DNA of 64,000 bases from CAYLSV01 sp964386435 (lineage in GTDB: Bacteria; Planctomycetota; Phycisphaerae; Tepidisphaerales; Tepidisphaeraceae): contig CAYLSV010000008.1 of NCBI GenBank assembly GCA_964386435.1, positions 3,405 through 67,404 of the forward strand, in the 5' to 3' direction. A model generated the notes under the pieces. The model was not told the DNA's origin. It saw nothing but the letters and a program-made list of their open reading frames with translations, and made no database searches. A program made the position numbers and the translations under genes. Below are positions 47,502 through 56,202 of the stretch, piece after piece. Position 1 is the first letter of the stretch, and each line of letters begins with the position of its first letter.

Positions 47502-48626
47502 TCACTCCGCGGCGGGCGTTGCCGCTTCGATGAGTTGGACGGTCCATGCGTCCTCCGGCGTGTCCGTCGCCGCGAGATCGGCGGCCAGCCCCCGCAGTGC
47601 CGGGTCGAACGCGCTGGCGAGGCGGATCAGCTTCGCGGCGTGGCTCGGGTCGTACGGCTTGCCGGGGCGGTAGTAGGGATCGCCCGATTCCCACCGCTGG
47701 CGGTCCAGCGGCACGCGGCTGTTGCGCCACTCGGGGTGCACCTTCTCGCCGCGGGCGTACGGCAGCACGAACGCGACGCTTTTCTTCAAAGACGCCCCGG
47801 TGTTTGGCCCCTCGGCGATCGGGGTGGCGTACAACGTGAGTGCTGCCGGGTCGCCGTTGGCGGCGAGGTTGAGGGCGACTTCCATCGGGATGTCCAGCCC
47901 GCCGACGTGATAGTGCAGGGCGTCGCGTTGCTCGTAATCGAAGCTCGTGCCGTTGGCCCGCAGCGATCGGGCGAGGTAGGCCCGCAACGCCTTGGTGCTT
48001 GCCTCGACGGCCGCCTTGTCGTCGAGCGCGATGGCGGCGAGGGCGACCAGCTTCACCCGTTTGGCGAAGCGGTTGCCCTGCCCGTCGCGGGACATGTGCT
48101 GCTCGTGCACGTCGAGCAACTGCTCGACCCACGCCCGCGTCGCGGCCCGCTCGCCCGCCGGCAGATCGTCCTTGAACAGGTGGTAGAAGACGATGATCGG
48201 GTTGAGCTTGTTGTCGTTGACGTCGTTGCCCGTCGGCCGGGAGACGGGCACCCACGCCGCCACGATTTGCCGGGCGGCGTCGAGGTATTGCGGCTCGCCG
48301 GTCACCGCCGCAACCCAGTTGAGGGCGTGGAGGCGGCGCATGTCCTGCAAATGGAACGCGGTCCGCCGCCGGTCGGGGTGGTTGCTGACGTGGCCCTCGT
48401 ACTTGATCTCGGCGATCGGGCTCGGCACCACGTCCACCGCCGCCTCGGCCTCCGCCCGCATTGCCGCAAACGCCACCGGCTGCGCTTCGACGATCGCCCG
48501 CAACCGCTCGACGCCCGCCGGCCCCAGCAGCACGGGCATGGGCAGATCAAACTCCACGAACTCCGGCAAATCCGCCGGCCGCGTGACCGGGGCAAGGGCG
48601 AGCAGCAGCACGAGCAGGAACGGCAT
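47502..48626 (-). CDS. Secreted alginate-lyase-like protein
   Basis: A 374-residue protein with a signal peptide (MPFLLVLLLALAPVTRPAD). The body is a helical (alpha/alpha)-toroid like alginate lyase/PL5-related proteins: RRLHALNWVAAVTGEPQYLD, NKLNPIIVFYHLFKDDLPAG, GNRFAKRVKLVALAAIALDD and GTSFDYEQRDALHYHVGGLD. The family lyases cleave polyuronates. The catalytic NNxxY-type motif is not clear here, so the substrate is inferred. It is secreted or periplasmic. Confidence 0.8.
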   Translation of the reverse strand: MPFLLVLLLALAPVTRPADLPEFVEFDLPMPVLLGPAGVERLRAIVEAQPVAFAAMRAEAEAAVDVVPSPIAEIKYEGHVSNHPDRRRTAFHLQDMRRLHALNWVAAVTGEPQYLDAARQIVAAWVPVSRPTGNDVNDNKLNPIIVFYHLFKDDLPAGERAATRAWVEQLLDVHEQHMSRDGQGNRFAKRVKLVALAAIALDDKAAVEASTKALRAYLARSLRANGTSFDYEQRDALHYHVGGLDIPMEVALNLAANGDPAALTLYATPIAEGPNTGASLKKSVAFVLPYARGEKVHPEWRNSRVPLDRQRWESGDPYYRPGKPYDPSHAAKLIRLASAFDPALRGLAADLAATDTPEDAWTVQLIEAATPAAE

Positions 48627-48745
48627 AACGCGAGTTTAGAACAGCATGCAAGATGAACTCTTACCCGCGCCCGCGGCTTCTCTGGAGGTTTGATCGGTTT
48701 GGTTCAGGTTCAGCGGCCGGTTACGCTTTGCGCCGGAGGAGCCGT

Positions 48746-49012
48746 ATGACAGATAAAGAACAAGCCGGGCGGCGGCATTGGCGGGCGACGATCACGCTGA
48801 CCGTCTCGCTGCTGATCGTGTGGGCCGTCGTGGGGCTGGGGTGCGGCGTGCTCTTGGCCGACATGCTCAAGCCGATCAGGCTCGGCGGCTACCCGCTGGG
48901 GTTCTGGTTCGCGCAGCAGGGGGCGATCATTGTCTTCGTCGTGCTGATCCTGATTTACGCCGTGGGCATGTCGATCATCGACCGGCGGTACCGGCGGGAG
49001 GTGGGCAAGTGA
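48746..49012 (+). CDS. DUF4212 small subunit of sodium/solute symporter
   Basis: An 88-residue two-helix membrane protein. The first helix is ITLTVSLLIVWAVVGLGCGV, followed by PIRLGGYPLGFWFAQQGAII and VFVVLILIYAVGMSIIDRRY, a DUF4212 signature (IGGFPLGFWFAQQGSI type). The ATG at 48746 lies after GGAGGAG. The last codons overlap the start of the next gene (GTGA). DUF4212 proteins accompany VC_2705-type SSS symporters. Confidence 0.93.
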   Translation: MTDKEQAGRRHWRATITLTVSLLIVWAVVGLGCGVLLADMLKPIRLGGYPLGFWFAQQGAIIVFVVLILIYAVGMSIIDRRYRREVGK

Positions 49013-50943
49013 GCACGCTGACCTGGACCTACATCTTCGTCGGCCTGAGCTTCGGCTTGTACCTGCTGATCGCGTGGCTGAGCCGGGTGAAGGACACGAA
49101 GGGGTTTTACGTCGCCGGCAACAGCGTCCCGGCGACGGCCAACGGCATGGCGACGGCGGCCGACTGGATGAGCGCCGCGTCGTTCATCTCGATGGCCGGG
49201 CTCATCTCGATCAGCGGGTACGCCGGGGGCGTCTACCTCATGGGCTGGACCGGCGGGTACGTGCTGCTGGCGCTGCTGCTCGCGCCGTATTTGCGCCGCT
49301 TCGGCAGCTACACGGTGCCCGACTTCATCGGCGACCGCTACCCGACCCGCGGCAACGTCGCCCGGCTCGTGGCCGTCTTGTGCGCGCTGTTCGTGAGCTT
49401 CACCTACGTCGCCGGGCAGATGCGCGGCGTGGGCATTGTCTTCAGCCGGTTCCTGGAAGTCTCCGTCGAGGCGGGCGTGTTCATCGGCATGATCGTCGTC
49501 CTGTTCTACGCGGTGCTGGGCGGGATGAAGGGCATCACGTGGACGCAGGTCGCGCAGTACTGGGTGCTGATCACGGCGTTCCTGATCCCCGCGATCGCCA
49601 TCAGCATCAAGCTCACCGGCACGCCGATCCCGCAGCTCGGCTTGGGCAGCCGGGTGGTGGAAAGCGTCGACCCGGCCCGGCCGTTCTTGCTCGACAAGCT
49701 CAACCAGATCAACGCCGACTTCGGCTTCGGCAGCTACACCGAGCCGTTCGTCGGCGGGTGGTCGATGCTCAACGTGCTGTGCGTCACCCTCGCCCTCATG
49801 GCCGGCACGGCGGGGCTGCCGCACGTGATCGTGCGGTTCTACACCGTCAAGAACGTGGCCGCGGCGCGGTGGTCGGCGTTCTGGGCGCTCTTGTTCATCT
49901 CCGTGCTCTACCTCTCGGCCCCGGCGGTCGGGGCGTTCGCGCGGTACTACATGATCGACCCGACCGCCGGCCTCAACGGCAAGACGGCCGAAGAATTGCC
50001 GCAGTGGTATCGCTCGTGGAACGAGTCGAGTGGGCTCATCGCGTGGGCCGACTTCGACGGCGACGGCACGGTGCGGTTCTCGGCGGACGAGACGAACGAA
50101 CTCGTCAACTTGTCAAAAATCCCGGTGGCCGTGCGCGAGGCGGTGGCGGCCGATCCGACCGGTTGGGTCGCCGAAGCCGGCGGCGGCGCGGCGGCGCGGC
50201 AACGGCTTCTCGAACTCGGCATGGCGACGCAGCCCGACGCCGACTTGATCGTGCTGGCGACGCCGGAGATGGCGAATTTGGCCAACTGGATCGTGGCGTT
50301 CGTCGCCGCGGGCGGATTGGCGGCGGCGCTCTCGACGGCGAGCGGTTTGCTGCTGGTCGTGTCGTCGAGCGTGGCCCACGACATCTACTACCGGCTGCTC
50401 AACCCCGCGGCGAGCGAGAAGCAGCGGCTCTTGGTCGGCCGGGTCGTCATCGCGCTGGCGGTGATGGTGGCCGGGTACTTTGGCGTGAATCCGCCGGGTT
50501 TTATGGGGGAAGTGGTCGCCTTCGCGTTCGGCTTGGCGGCAGCGAGCTTTTTCCCGGCCATCGTGCTTGGCGTGTTCACGACCCGCCTCTCGGCGGTGCC
50601 GGCGGTGGTGGGCATGATCCTGGGCATCGGCTTCACCGGCTTCTACATCCTGACGCAGGCCGGCGACGCGGTGCTGGGCAACGACGTCGCCGCCCTGCTG
50701 TTCGGCGAACCGGGCAGCTACCTGCGCGGGCGCTGGTTCTTCGGCATTGACGCCAAGGGCATTGGCACCGTCGGCATGCTGCTGAACTTCGGCGTGACAC
50801 TTGCGCTCATGCCGTTCTTCAAGCAACCGCCCGAGGAAGTGCGGGCAATGATCAACTCGCTGCGGCTGCCCGAGGATGAGGCGGAACCGGCGGGAGGTGC
50901 GGGCGTCGCTGAAACCCCTCAGAATGTTGAAGATCGGACGTAG
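49009..50943 (+). CDS. SSS-family sodium/solute symporter (VC_2705-like)
   Basis: A 644-residue transporter with about 13 helices, e.g. FVGLSFGLYLLIAWLSRVKD, NGMATAADWMSAASFISMAG, VLCVTLALMAGTAGLPHVIV and GGLAAALSTASGLLLVVSSS. A soluble insertion (about 335-415) carries an EF-hand-like DFDGDGTVRFSADE. It starts with GTG overlapping the DUF4212 stop. It is likely an acetate/monocarboxylate-type symporter, but the substrate is not determined. The stop TAG is part of the GTAG of a family 2 repeat. Confidence 0.93.
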   Translation: MSTLTWTYIFVGLSFGLYLLIAWLSRVKDTKGFYVAGNSVPATANGMATAADWMSAASFISMAGLISISGYAGGVYLMGWTGGYVLLALLLAPYLRRFGSYTVPDFIGDRYPTRGNVARLVAVLCALFVSFTYVAGQMRGVGIVFSRFLEVSVEAGVFIGMIVVLFYAVLGGMKGITWTQVAQYWVLITAFLIPAIAISIKLTGTPIPQLGLGSRVVESVDPARPFLLDKLNQINADFGFGSYTEPFVGGWSMLNVLCVTLALMAGTAGLPHVIVRFYTVKNVAAARWSAFWALLFISVLYLSAPAVGAFARYYMIDPTAGLNGKTAEELPQWYRSWNESSGLIAWADFDGDGTVRFSADETNELVNLSKIPVAVREAVAADPTGWVAEAGGGAAARQRLLELGMATQPDADLIVLATPEMANLANWIVAFVAAGGLAAALSTASGLLLVVSSSVAHDIYYRLLNPAASEKQRLLVGRVVIALAVMVAGYFGVNPPGFMGEVVAFAFGLAAASFFPAIVLGVFTTRLSAVPAVVGMILGIGFTGFYILTQAGDAVLGNDVAALLFGEPGSYLRGRWFFGIDAKGIGTVGMLLNFGVTLALMPFFKQPPEEVRAMINSLRLPEDEAEPAGGAGVAETPQNVEDRT

Positions 50944-50977
50944 CCCCGCTGCTACGCAGCGATGGGGGTTTTCAGCG
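50907..50977. repeat. Family 2 inverted pair at the 3' end of the symporter gene
   Basis: Right element: GTAGCCCCGCTG, CTAC, GCAGCGATGGGGGTTTTCAG (from 50940). The left side of the coding region carries the inverse, TCGCTGAAACCCC (50907-50919). The gene stop codon lies in the GTAG, and the GC stem with T-run looks like a terminator. Confidence 0.85.
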
Positions 50978-50996
50978 ATATTCACCCCAAGCGGGT

Positions 50997-51983
50997 TCAT
51001 GCCGCCACGTTGCGCGGCAGGCAGAAGTCGGTGCCGTGGATGCAGTCGCGGCCGGCGTCCTTGGCGCGGTACAGCTCGGCGTCGGCGGCTTCCAGCAGTT
51101 CGGCCGGGGTGTTCGCCTGGCACGCGGCGAGGTCGGCGATGCCAATGCTCATCGTCACGCCCTCGGGCCGCTCCAGCAGCGCGGCGGCGTCGTCCCAGAA
51201 CTGCTCGCGGAGCCGGGTCATGATCGAGGTCGCCAGCTGCGCCTCCGCCTTGGGCAGCAGCAGCACGAACTCGTCGCCGCCGTAGCGGGCGCCGATGTCC
51301 ATGCGGCGGAGGTTCGCCTTGATGCATCGGCCGCACAGCTTGATCAGCTCGTCGCCCGCGGCGTGGCCGAGCGTGTCGTTGAGCGTTTTGAATCGGTCCA
51401 TGTCGAGCATGACCGCCGACAACGGCGTGCGGTAGCGGACGGCCTCGGCGAAGACTTGGTCAAACACCTCGCCGAACGCCCGGCGGTTGTAGAGGCCGGT
51501 CATCGGGTCGGTCGCCGCTTTTTCGGCGCTCTCGGCGAGGTCCTTTTCCATCTTCGTCAGCTGCTGGGCGTGCGTGCTCTCCCGCTGCCGCAGGACGTTG
51601 TGCAGCGCGAGGTTCTTCTTCACCACCAGCGGCACGGTGTCGAGGTACGTCGGCGTCTTGACCACGTAGTCGACCGCCCCCAGCTCGATCGCCTGCGCGG
51701 CGTACTCGCCGACGTTCTCGCCGGTGATCATGATGACCGGCGTGCGGCTCGTGCCCTGCACCAACGCCAGGATGTCCATGCCGGTGCAGTCGGGCAGGTT
51801 GTAGTCGGTGAGCACGATGTCGTACTCGCTGAACTCGTGCTGCAGCGCCTCGGCCTTGGAGCTGGCGACGCTCACGCTGCCAATGCCGAAGGCGTCCTCC
51901 AGCACGTCGCGGAGCAAATCCTGCTGGTCGGGATCGTCCTCGACGACGAGCAGTTGGGGAAGTTGATCGGGGGCGTCGTTCAT
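50997..51983 (-). CDS. Receiver-GGDEF protein, probable diguanylate cyclase
   Basis: A 328-residue protein. N-terminal receiver: LLVVEDDPDQQDLLRDVL, phosphoacceptor IVLTDYNLPDCTGMDIL, PVIMITGENVGEYAAQA. After a coiled-coil linker (RESTHAQQLTKMEKDLAESA), a GGDEF domain with ARYGGDEFVLLLP (intact GGDEF) and IGIADL. It would make c-di-GMP under phosphorylation control. It lies last in the minus-strand unit with the histidine kinase and single-domain receiver, 41 bases after the latter. Confidence 0.94.
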   Translation of the reverse strand: MNDAPDQLPQLLVVEDDPDQQDLLRDVLEDAFGIGSVSVASSKAEALQHEFSEYDIVLTDYNLPDCTGMDILALVQGTSRTPVIMITGENVGEYAAQAIELGAVDYVVKTPTYLDTVPLVVKKNLALHNVLRQRESTHAQQLTKMEKDLAESAEKAATDPMTGLYNRRAFGEVFDQVFAEAVRYRTPLSAVMLDMDRFKTLNDTLGHAAGDELIKLCGRCIKANLRRMDIGARYGGDEFVLLLPKAEAQLATSIMTRLREQFWDDAAALLERPEGVTMSIGIADLAACQANTPAELLEAADAELYRAKDAGRDCIHGTDFCLPRNVAA

Positions 51984-52024
51984 CGCGGTGGTTCGTGATT
52001 CTTCTGAGGACAGCGGCGAGAACT

Positions 52025-52513
52025 TCAGGCCGAGCGGCGGGGGCGGCAATGGACGTTGAGCCAGTAATCGACGCTCTGGCCGATGAGGTCGAGAAACGTG
52101 GCGGCGTCGTGCGGCTTGACGTTGTAGCTGTTGGCACCTCGGGCCGCGGCCGTCCGCATGTGGGCGTCGTCGGCCACGCCCGTGACCATCACCACCGGCA
52201 CGTTCGCCAGCGCCGGCACCTGCCGCAACCGCTCGAGCAAATCGAGGCCGTTCATGCCCGGCATCTCGACGTCGAGGAAAATCAGATCCGGCGTCGCCGG
52301 CTCGTTGCCCTCACTCACCCCCAGCGTGGCGAGCGCCTCCTCGGCGCTGCCGGCTTCGATGATGTCGCATTCAACGCCCAGCTCGTCCAGCGCGTCCTTG
52401 GCCAGCAGTCGGCAGTCCGGGTCGTCGTCGATGAGCATGACCCGCGCCAACCGCGGCGCGGGCATCTCCAGCGGCGCGTCGGTGTCGGGCGAACTCGGGG
52501 AATCAGGTTGCAT
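52025..52513 (-). CDS. Single-domain response regulator
   Basis: A 162-residue receiver without an output domain. Acidic pocket ARVMLIDDDPDCRLLAKDAL, phosphoacceptor in DLIFLDVEMPGMNGLDLLER, Thr/Val in PVVMVTGVADD, and Lys in NSYNVKPHDAATF. N-terminal Pro/Asp-rich tail. It lies between the histidine kinase and the receiver-GGDEF gene, 21 bases after the kinase, so it is a likely phospho-relay element of the same system. Confidence 0.93.
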   Translation of the reverse strand: MQPDSPSSPDTDAPLEMPAPRLARVMLIDDDPDCRLLAKDALDELGVECDIIEAGSAEEALATLGVSEGNEPATPDLIFLDVEMPGMNGLDLLERLRQVPALANVPVVMVTGVADDAHMRTAAARGANSYNVKPHDAATFLDLIGQSVDYWLNVHCRPRRSA

Positions 52514-52534
52514 GGCGGGAGTTCCGGGGGGAAA

Positions 52535-53875
52535 TCAGGCGGCGGCGCCCACCGTTTGATCGGCTTGCCCGAACAGCGGCTTGAGCCCGTCGTCGCCCGA
52601 CTCGGCGAGGAACGCGGCGTTGATCGTGAACCGGAACGTGCTGCCCCGCCCCAGCTCGCTCTCGACGCCGATGGTACCGTTGTACGTCTGGATAATGCTC
52701 TTAACGCTCGCCAAGCCCACGCCCTTGCCGGGGGCGTCGCCGTGGTTTTTCGCCCGGCGGAAGACGTAGAACACCTTGTCGATGTCCTCGGCGGCAATGC
52801 CGCGGCCGGTGTCGCGGACCCAGAACTCCACCTCCCCGCCGACCCGCCGGCAGCCGACGCCGATCTCCCGCCGCCGCACGCCGTCGTCGCCGGGCGAGCC
52901 GTCGCCCATGTACTTGATGGCGTTGTCGATCAGGTTCTGGAACACCTGCCGCATGCGTTGTAGATCGCACCGCACTTTCGGCAGGCACGCGTCGAGCTTG
53001 AGCTCGATCGCCGCCTCGCGGAGGTCGTTCTCGAGTACGCCGCGCAGATCCCAGACGAGCTTCTCGAGGTCGAGCACCTCCAGCTCGCTTTGCCCCGGCA
53101 TCTGCGTCTTGATCCGGCTCAAATCGAGCAGGTCGTTGATCAGCTCGCCCTCGTGCTCGACGTTCTTCTGCACCCGCTCGAGCCGCTTGGCGACGTCGGC
53201 GTCGAGCGTGTCACCGTGCTTGCGCTGGATCATCGCGACCATGCCGGCGATGTTGCGCAGCGGCGCGTTCAAATCGTGGCTGACGGCCCGCAGAAAGTCC
53301 TCTTTCTCGGCAATTTCTCCGGCAAGTTGGGCATTGGCCTTCTCGAAGCGGGCGGCGTGGTCGGCGACCTGGGCCTGCAACCGGCGGGTCTGCTCGGCCG
53401 CGGCGCGGGTGGCGTCGTCGGCCCGCTTCTCGTGCTCGGCCACCGAGTCGGCCAGCGTGCCGACGCTGCGGGCGAAGCGGCCCAGCACGTCGGTGCGGCG
53501 GCGGTCGAACCCGACTTGACCGAACGCCGACTCGCCCGCCGCCACGGCGTCGCACGCTGTAGCCATCTTCGCCAGCGGCCGCAATGTCAGGCGGACGAAC
53601 ACGAGCATGATCACCGCCGCCAGCACGGACAACCCGACGATGGCCGAGAGCATAATCGTCTGCGCCTCCTCCGGCGTGGCGACCAAATCGTCGGCGATCT
53701 GCTCGACGCTCAGCACGCCGACTGCCGTGATGCCCACGAGGCCGCCGGCGGCCAAGGCGATGCGGCTGCGGAAATCAATCACCCGGCCCACCCCGCCCAG
53801 CGCGCGGCGGCCGACGCTGCGGCGTTCCCAGGGTTTGGGGCCACTGCTGAACGAACTGCGGTCGGGGGAGGTCAC
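52535..53875 (-). CDS. Membrane histidine kinase
   Basis: A 446-residue sensor kinase. Two membrane helices (about 36-56 and 75-95), HAMP-like linker (RLTLRPLAKMATACDAVAAG), coiled-coil, then HisKA with VSHDLNAPLRNIAGMVA (H near residue 200) and HATPase with NLIDNAIKYMGDGSPG, DTGRGIAAEDIDKVFYVFRR and GKGVGLASVKSIIQ. The loop between the helices is short, so the signal may be membrane-borne or cytoplasmic. It is first of the three signalling genes and starts 7 bases after the secreted-protein gene. Confidence 0.93.
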   Translation of the reverse strand: MTSPDRSSFSSGPKPWERRSVGRRALGGVGRVIDFRSRIALAAGGLVGITAVGVLSVEQIADDLVATPEEAQTIMLSAIVGLSVLAAVIMLVFVRLTLRPLAKMATACDAVAAGESAFGQVGFDRRRTDVLGRFARSVGTLADSVAEHEKRADDATRAAAEQTRRLQAQVADHAARFEKANAQLAGEIAEKEDFLRAVSHDLNAPLRNIAGMVAMIQRKHGDTLDADVAKRLERVQKNVEHEGELINDLLDLSRIKTQMPGQSELEVLDLEKLVWDLRGVLENDLREAAIELKLDACLPKVRCDLQRMRQVFQNLIDNAIKYMGDGSPGDDGVRRREIGVGCRRVGGEVEFWVRDTGRGIAAEDIDKVFYVFRRAKNHGDAPGKGVGLASVKSIIQTYNGTIGVESELGRGSTFRFTINAAFLAESGDDGLKPLFGQADQTVGAAA

Positions 53876-53882
53876 ACGGGTC

Positions 53883-54848
53883 TTATCGGCTCGCCGAGGT
53901 CGTCGGTGAAGCGGCCGCCACCACCCGAACGCGGACCTCTGCCGGCTCGACGAACGCGCCCGGCAGGACGATCAACACGCCGCCCTCCTCCAGCCGCGCG
54001 ACCTCGGCGGTGGTCGCGCCGTCGAACGTCACGCGGACCTCGCCCTCAGGCACGTTCTCGATCTCGAACGTCGGCCGCGTCGCCGGGCCGACGGTCGGGG
54101 TCAGGCGAAAAGCGAACCGCCCGCCGGTGGCGATCAGGCGGTGGCTGCCGCGCGTTTCGTCGAAGCCGTCGCCGTCGGAGTCGCCCTCGGCGGTGCGGTC
54201 GAGCCGGACGCCGCTGATGGGCGTGATGTCAACCGGCGTCACCTCGTCGCCGGGCAGCCGGCGGCCGTGGCGGTAAAGCGTGACGCCGCCCAGCCGCAGC
54301 CGCAACCGGTTCGCCTCGTCCACCGGCAGCAAGCCGTCGAACGTGTGCGTCTGGCCGTCGTCGGTCGTGGCGGTGGTGGTCAGCCCGGCCCGCCGCACGG
54401 CCCAGCCGCCGGGCTCGCCCTCGCCGGTGAGATTGGCCAGATCGAGCCGGTTGTCGAGCACGCGGACGTCGTCGATCACAAAGTCGCCGGCCAGATCAAT
54501 CACGTCGGCGGCGGGGAAGACGATCCATTGCCACGCCGCACCGATCGGCTGCTCGGTGGTGCCGGCGTCGGAGGTCATGATGAGCGTGCCCGCGCCCCGC
54601 GCCCGCAGCGCCAAGAGCGGCCACCCGCCGCGCGGCAGCAAGTGCGTCAGCCGAAGCTGCACCGCCCCGCCGGTGCCGCCGGCCCAGCCTTGGCCGTCGT
54701 GGCCCTCGGCCAAATCGCCGCCGCGGACGAACGCCGCGTCCTCCGGGCGGTCGAAGTCGAGCAATACCAGATGCCGCTCCCGCTCGGCGGCGGGCCGGGT
54801 GGCTGGGCTCAGCAGCAACAGCGTGGCGATGGTGAGGGCGACCCACAT
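53883..54848 (-). CDS. Secreted hypothetical protein
   Basis: A 321-residue protein with a signal peptide (VALTIATLLLLSPATRPAAE). The mature part is beta-rich, with a Ca-binding-like DSDGDGFDETRG, LLALRARGAGTLIMTSDAGT and LAGDFVIDDVRVLDNRLDLA. It could be a carbohydrate-binding or matrix-type protein, but no family is recognised. It is upstream of the histidine kinase by 7 bases and divergent from the glycosyltransferase gene. Confidence 0.7.
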   Translation of the reverse strand: MWVALTIATLLLLSPATRPAAERERHLVLLDFDRPEDAAFVRGGDLAEGHDGQGWAGGTGGAVQLRLTHLLPRGGWPLLALRARGAGTLIMTSDAGTTEQPIGAAWQWIVFPAADVIDLAGDFVIDDVRVLDNRLDLANLTGEGEPGGWAVRRAGLTTTATTDDGQTHTFDGLLPVDEANRLRLRLGGVTLYRHGRRLPGDEVTPVDITPISGVRLDRTAEGDSDGDGFDETRGSHRLIATGGRFAFRLTPTVGPATRPTFEIENVPEGEVRVTFDGATTAEVARLEEGGVLIVLPGAFVEPAEVRVRVVAAASPTTSASR

Positions 54849-54923
54849 CTCGCCACAGGGTTCGTCCGAAGGCGGCGGGAGTCGAGTTTTCCGCCGGGTC
54901 CGGTAAAACCGTACACTCGCCGC

Positions 54924-56195
54924 GTGTTCCGAGCCGTCCAGCCTGAGGCGCCGCCGGTGCGGTGGGGGTTGTGGCTGCTGCTGCTGGCGGCGGTGGTCGT
55001 GCGCGTGCCGTTCGTGCTGACGGCGAGCGACGATCTGTCGGCGCTGCCGGATCAGGCGGAGTACGTGGCGCTGGCCGACTCGCTGCTCGGCGGCGAGGGG
55101 TTGCGCTTTGTCGATTCGCGTTTTGCCGACGAGGTGCGGAGTTATCGGATGCCGGGCTACCCGCTGCTGGTGGCGCTGTGCGGCGGCAGCGTGGAGGTGG
55201 TGCGGTGGGTGCAAATGCTGATCGACGCATCGACGGTGACGGCCATCGTGCTGCTCGGGCGGCAACTGGGGCTGGGGCGGTTCGCCCTCGTCGGCGGCGG
55301 GTTCGTGGCGTTCTCGCCGTTTTTGGCGTACTTCACCGGGCTGGTGCTAACCGAGACGCTGTTCACCGCCCTGCTGGCGTGGGGCGTTGCGCTCTTGGCC
55401 GGCGTGGGCGCAACGCGGCGGGTGATGTGGTGGCTCGGGCTGTTCCTGCTGATCGCCGCGATCTTCGTCAAGCCGTCGGCCATCGTGCTGCCGACGCTGT
55501 TGGGCGGGTTCTCGGTGCTGCTGCACCAGCGGCACCCGTTCACTGCCGCCCGCCGCTGGCCGCTGCCGCCGCTGGCGACTTGTGCGCTGCTCACCGTGAT
55601 CGCCCTCCTGCCGTGGGCGGTGCGGAACAAGCTGGTCGTCGATGCGTGGATCTGGACGACGACCAACGGCGGCGTGACACTTTACGACGGCCTCAACGGC
55701 GACGCCGACGGGTCGAGCGATCAGACGGTGCTGAACATGCTGCCCCAACTCCGCCGGATGACCGAGGTGCAGCGGGCAGCGTACCTGAAGGACCGGGCGT
55801 TCGACTTTGCCGAGCAGCACCCGTGGCGGGTCGCGGAGCTGGCCATCGAGAAGCTGCGGCGGACGTGGTCGCCCGTGCCGCTGGACGAGGCGAACCAAAG
55901 CGTGCCGCGCATCGTCGCCGGGTTGCTCTATTCCGTCCCGCTGTGGGGCTTGGCGATCGTCGGCATCGCGGGCGGCAAGCTGCGGCGGCGGGAGGTGGTT
56001 TTTCTGCTACTGCCGGCCCTTTATTTCACGCTCGGCCACGCACTGACGGTGGGCAGTTTGCGGTACCGCGTGCCAATCGAACCGTTATTGAGTGTGCTGG
56101 CGGCGGCGGGGGTGGCGGCTTTGTGGGAGCTTTGGCGGCCGCGTGCCGATAAACTGATTTCTGACGCCGATGTGGAGCGGATTGACCGGCCGTGA
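54924..56195 (+). CDS. GT39/ArnT-like membrane glycosyltransferase
   Basis: A 423-residue protein with about nine hydrophobic helices (e.g. GLWLLLLAAVVVRVPFVLTA, FALVGGGFVAFSPFLAYFTG) and an acidic first loop LPDQAEYVALADSLLGGEGL, the catalytic-region pattern of PMT/ArnT-type enzymes using polyprenyl-phosphate sugars. It starts at GTG 54924, as upstream codons do not fit. It ends 7 bases before the AsmA-like gene, so coupling is likely. The acceptor is unknown. Confidence 0.83.
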   Translation: MFRAVQPEAPPVRWGLWLLLLAAVVVRVPFVLTASDDLSALPDQAEYVALADSLLGGEGLRFVDSRFADEVRSYRMPGYPLLVALCGGSVEVVRWVQMLIDASTVTAIVLLGRQLGLGRFALVGGGFVAFSPFLAYFTGLVLTETLFTALLAWGVALLAGVGATRRVMWWLGLFLLIAAIFVKPSAIVLPTLLGGFSVLLHQRHPFTAARRWPLPPLATCALLTVIALLPWAVRNKLVVDAWIWTTTNGGVTLYDGLNGDADGSSDQTVLNMLPQLRRMTEVQRAAYLKDRAFDFAEQHPWRVAELAIEKLRRTWSPVPLDEANQSVPRIVAGLLYSVPLWGLAIVGIAGGKLRRREVVFLLLPALYFTLGHALTVGSLRYRVPIEPLLSVLAAAGVAALWELWRPRADKLISDADVERIDRP

Positions 56196-56202
56196 GCGGG
56201 TG

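Noticed and set aside
46117..48255. Single 712-codon minus-strand frame covering the lipoprotein, cdsA antisense and part of the lyase
   Set aside because: Only its last 109 codons, with a lipobox signal peptide, look coding. The rest is antisense to cdsA and the lyase in another frame.
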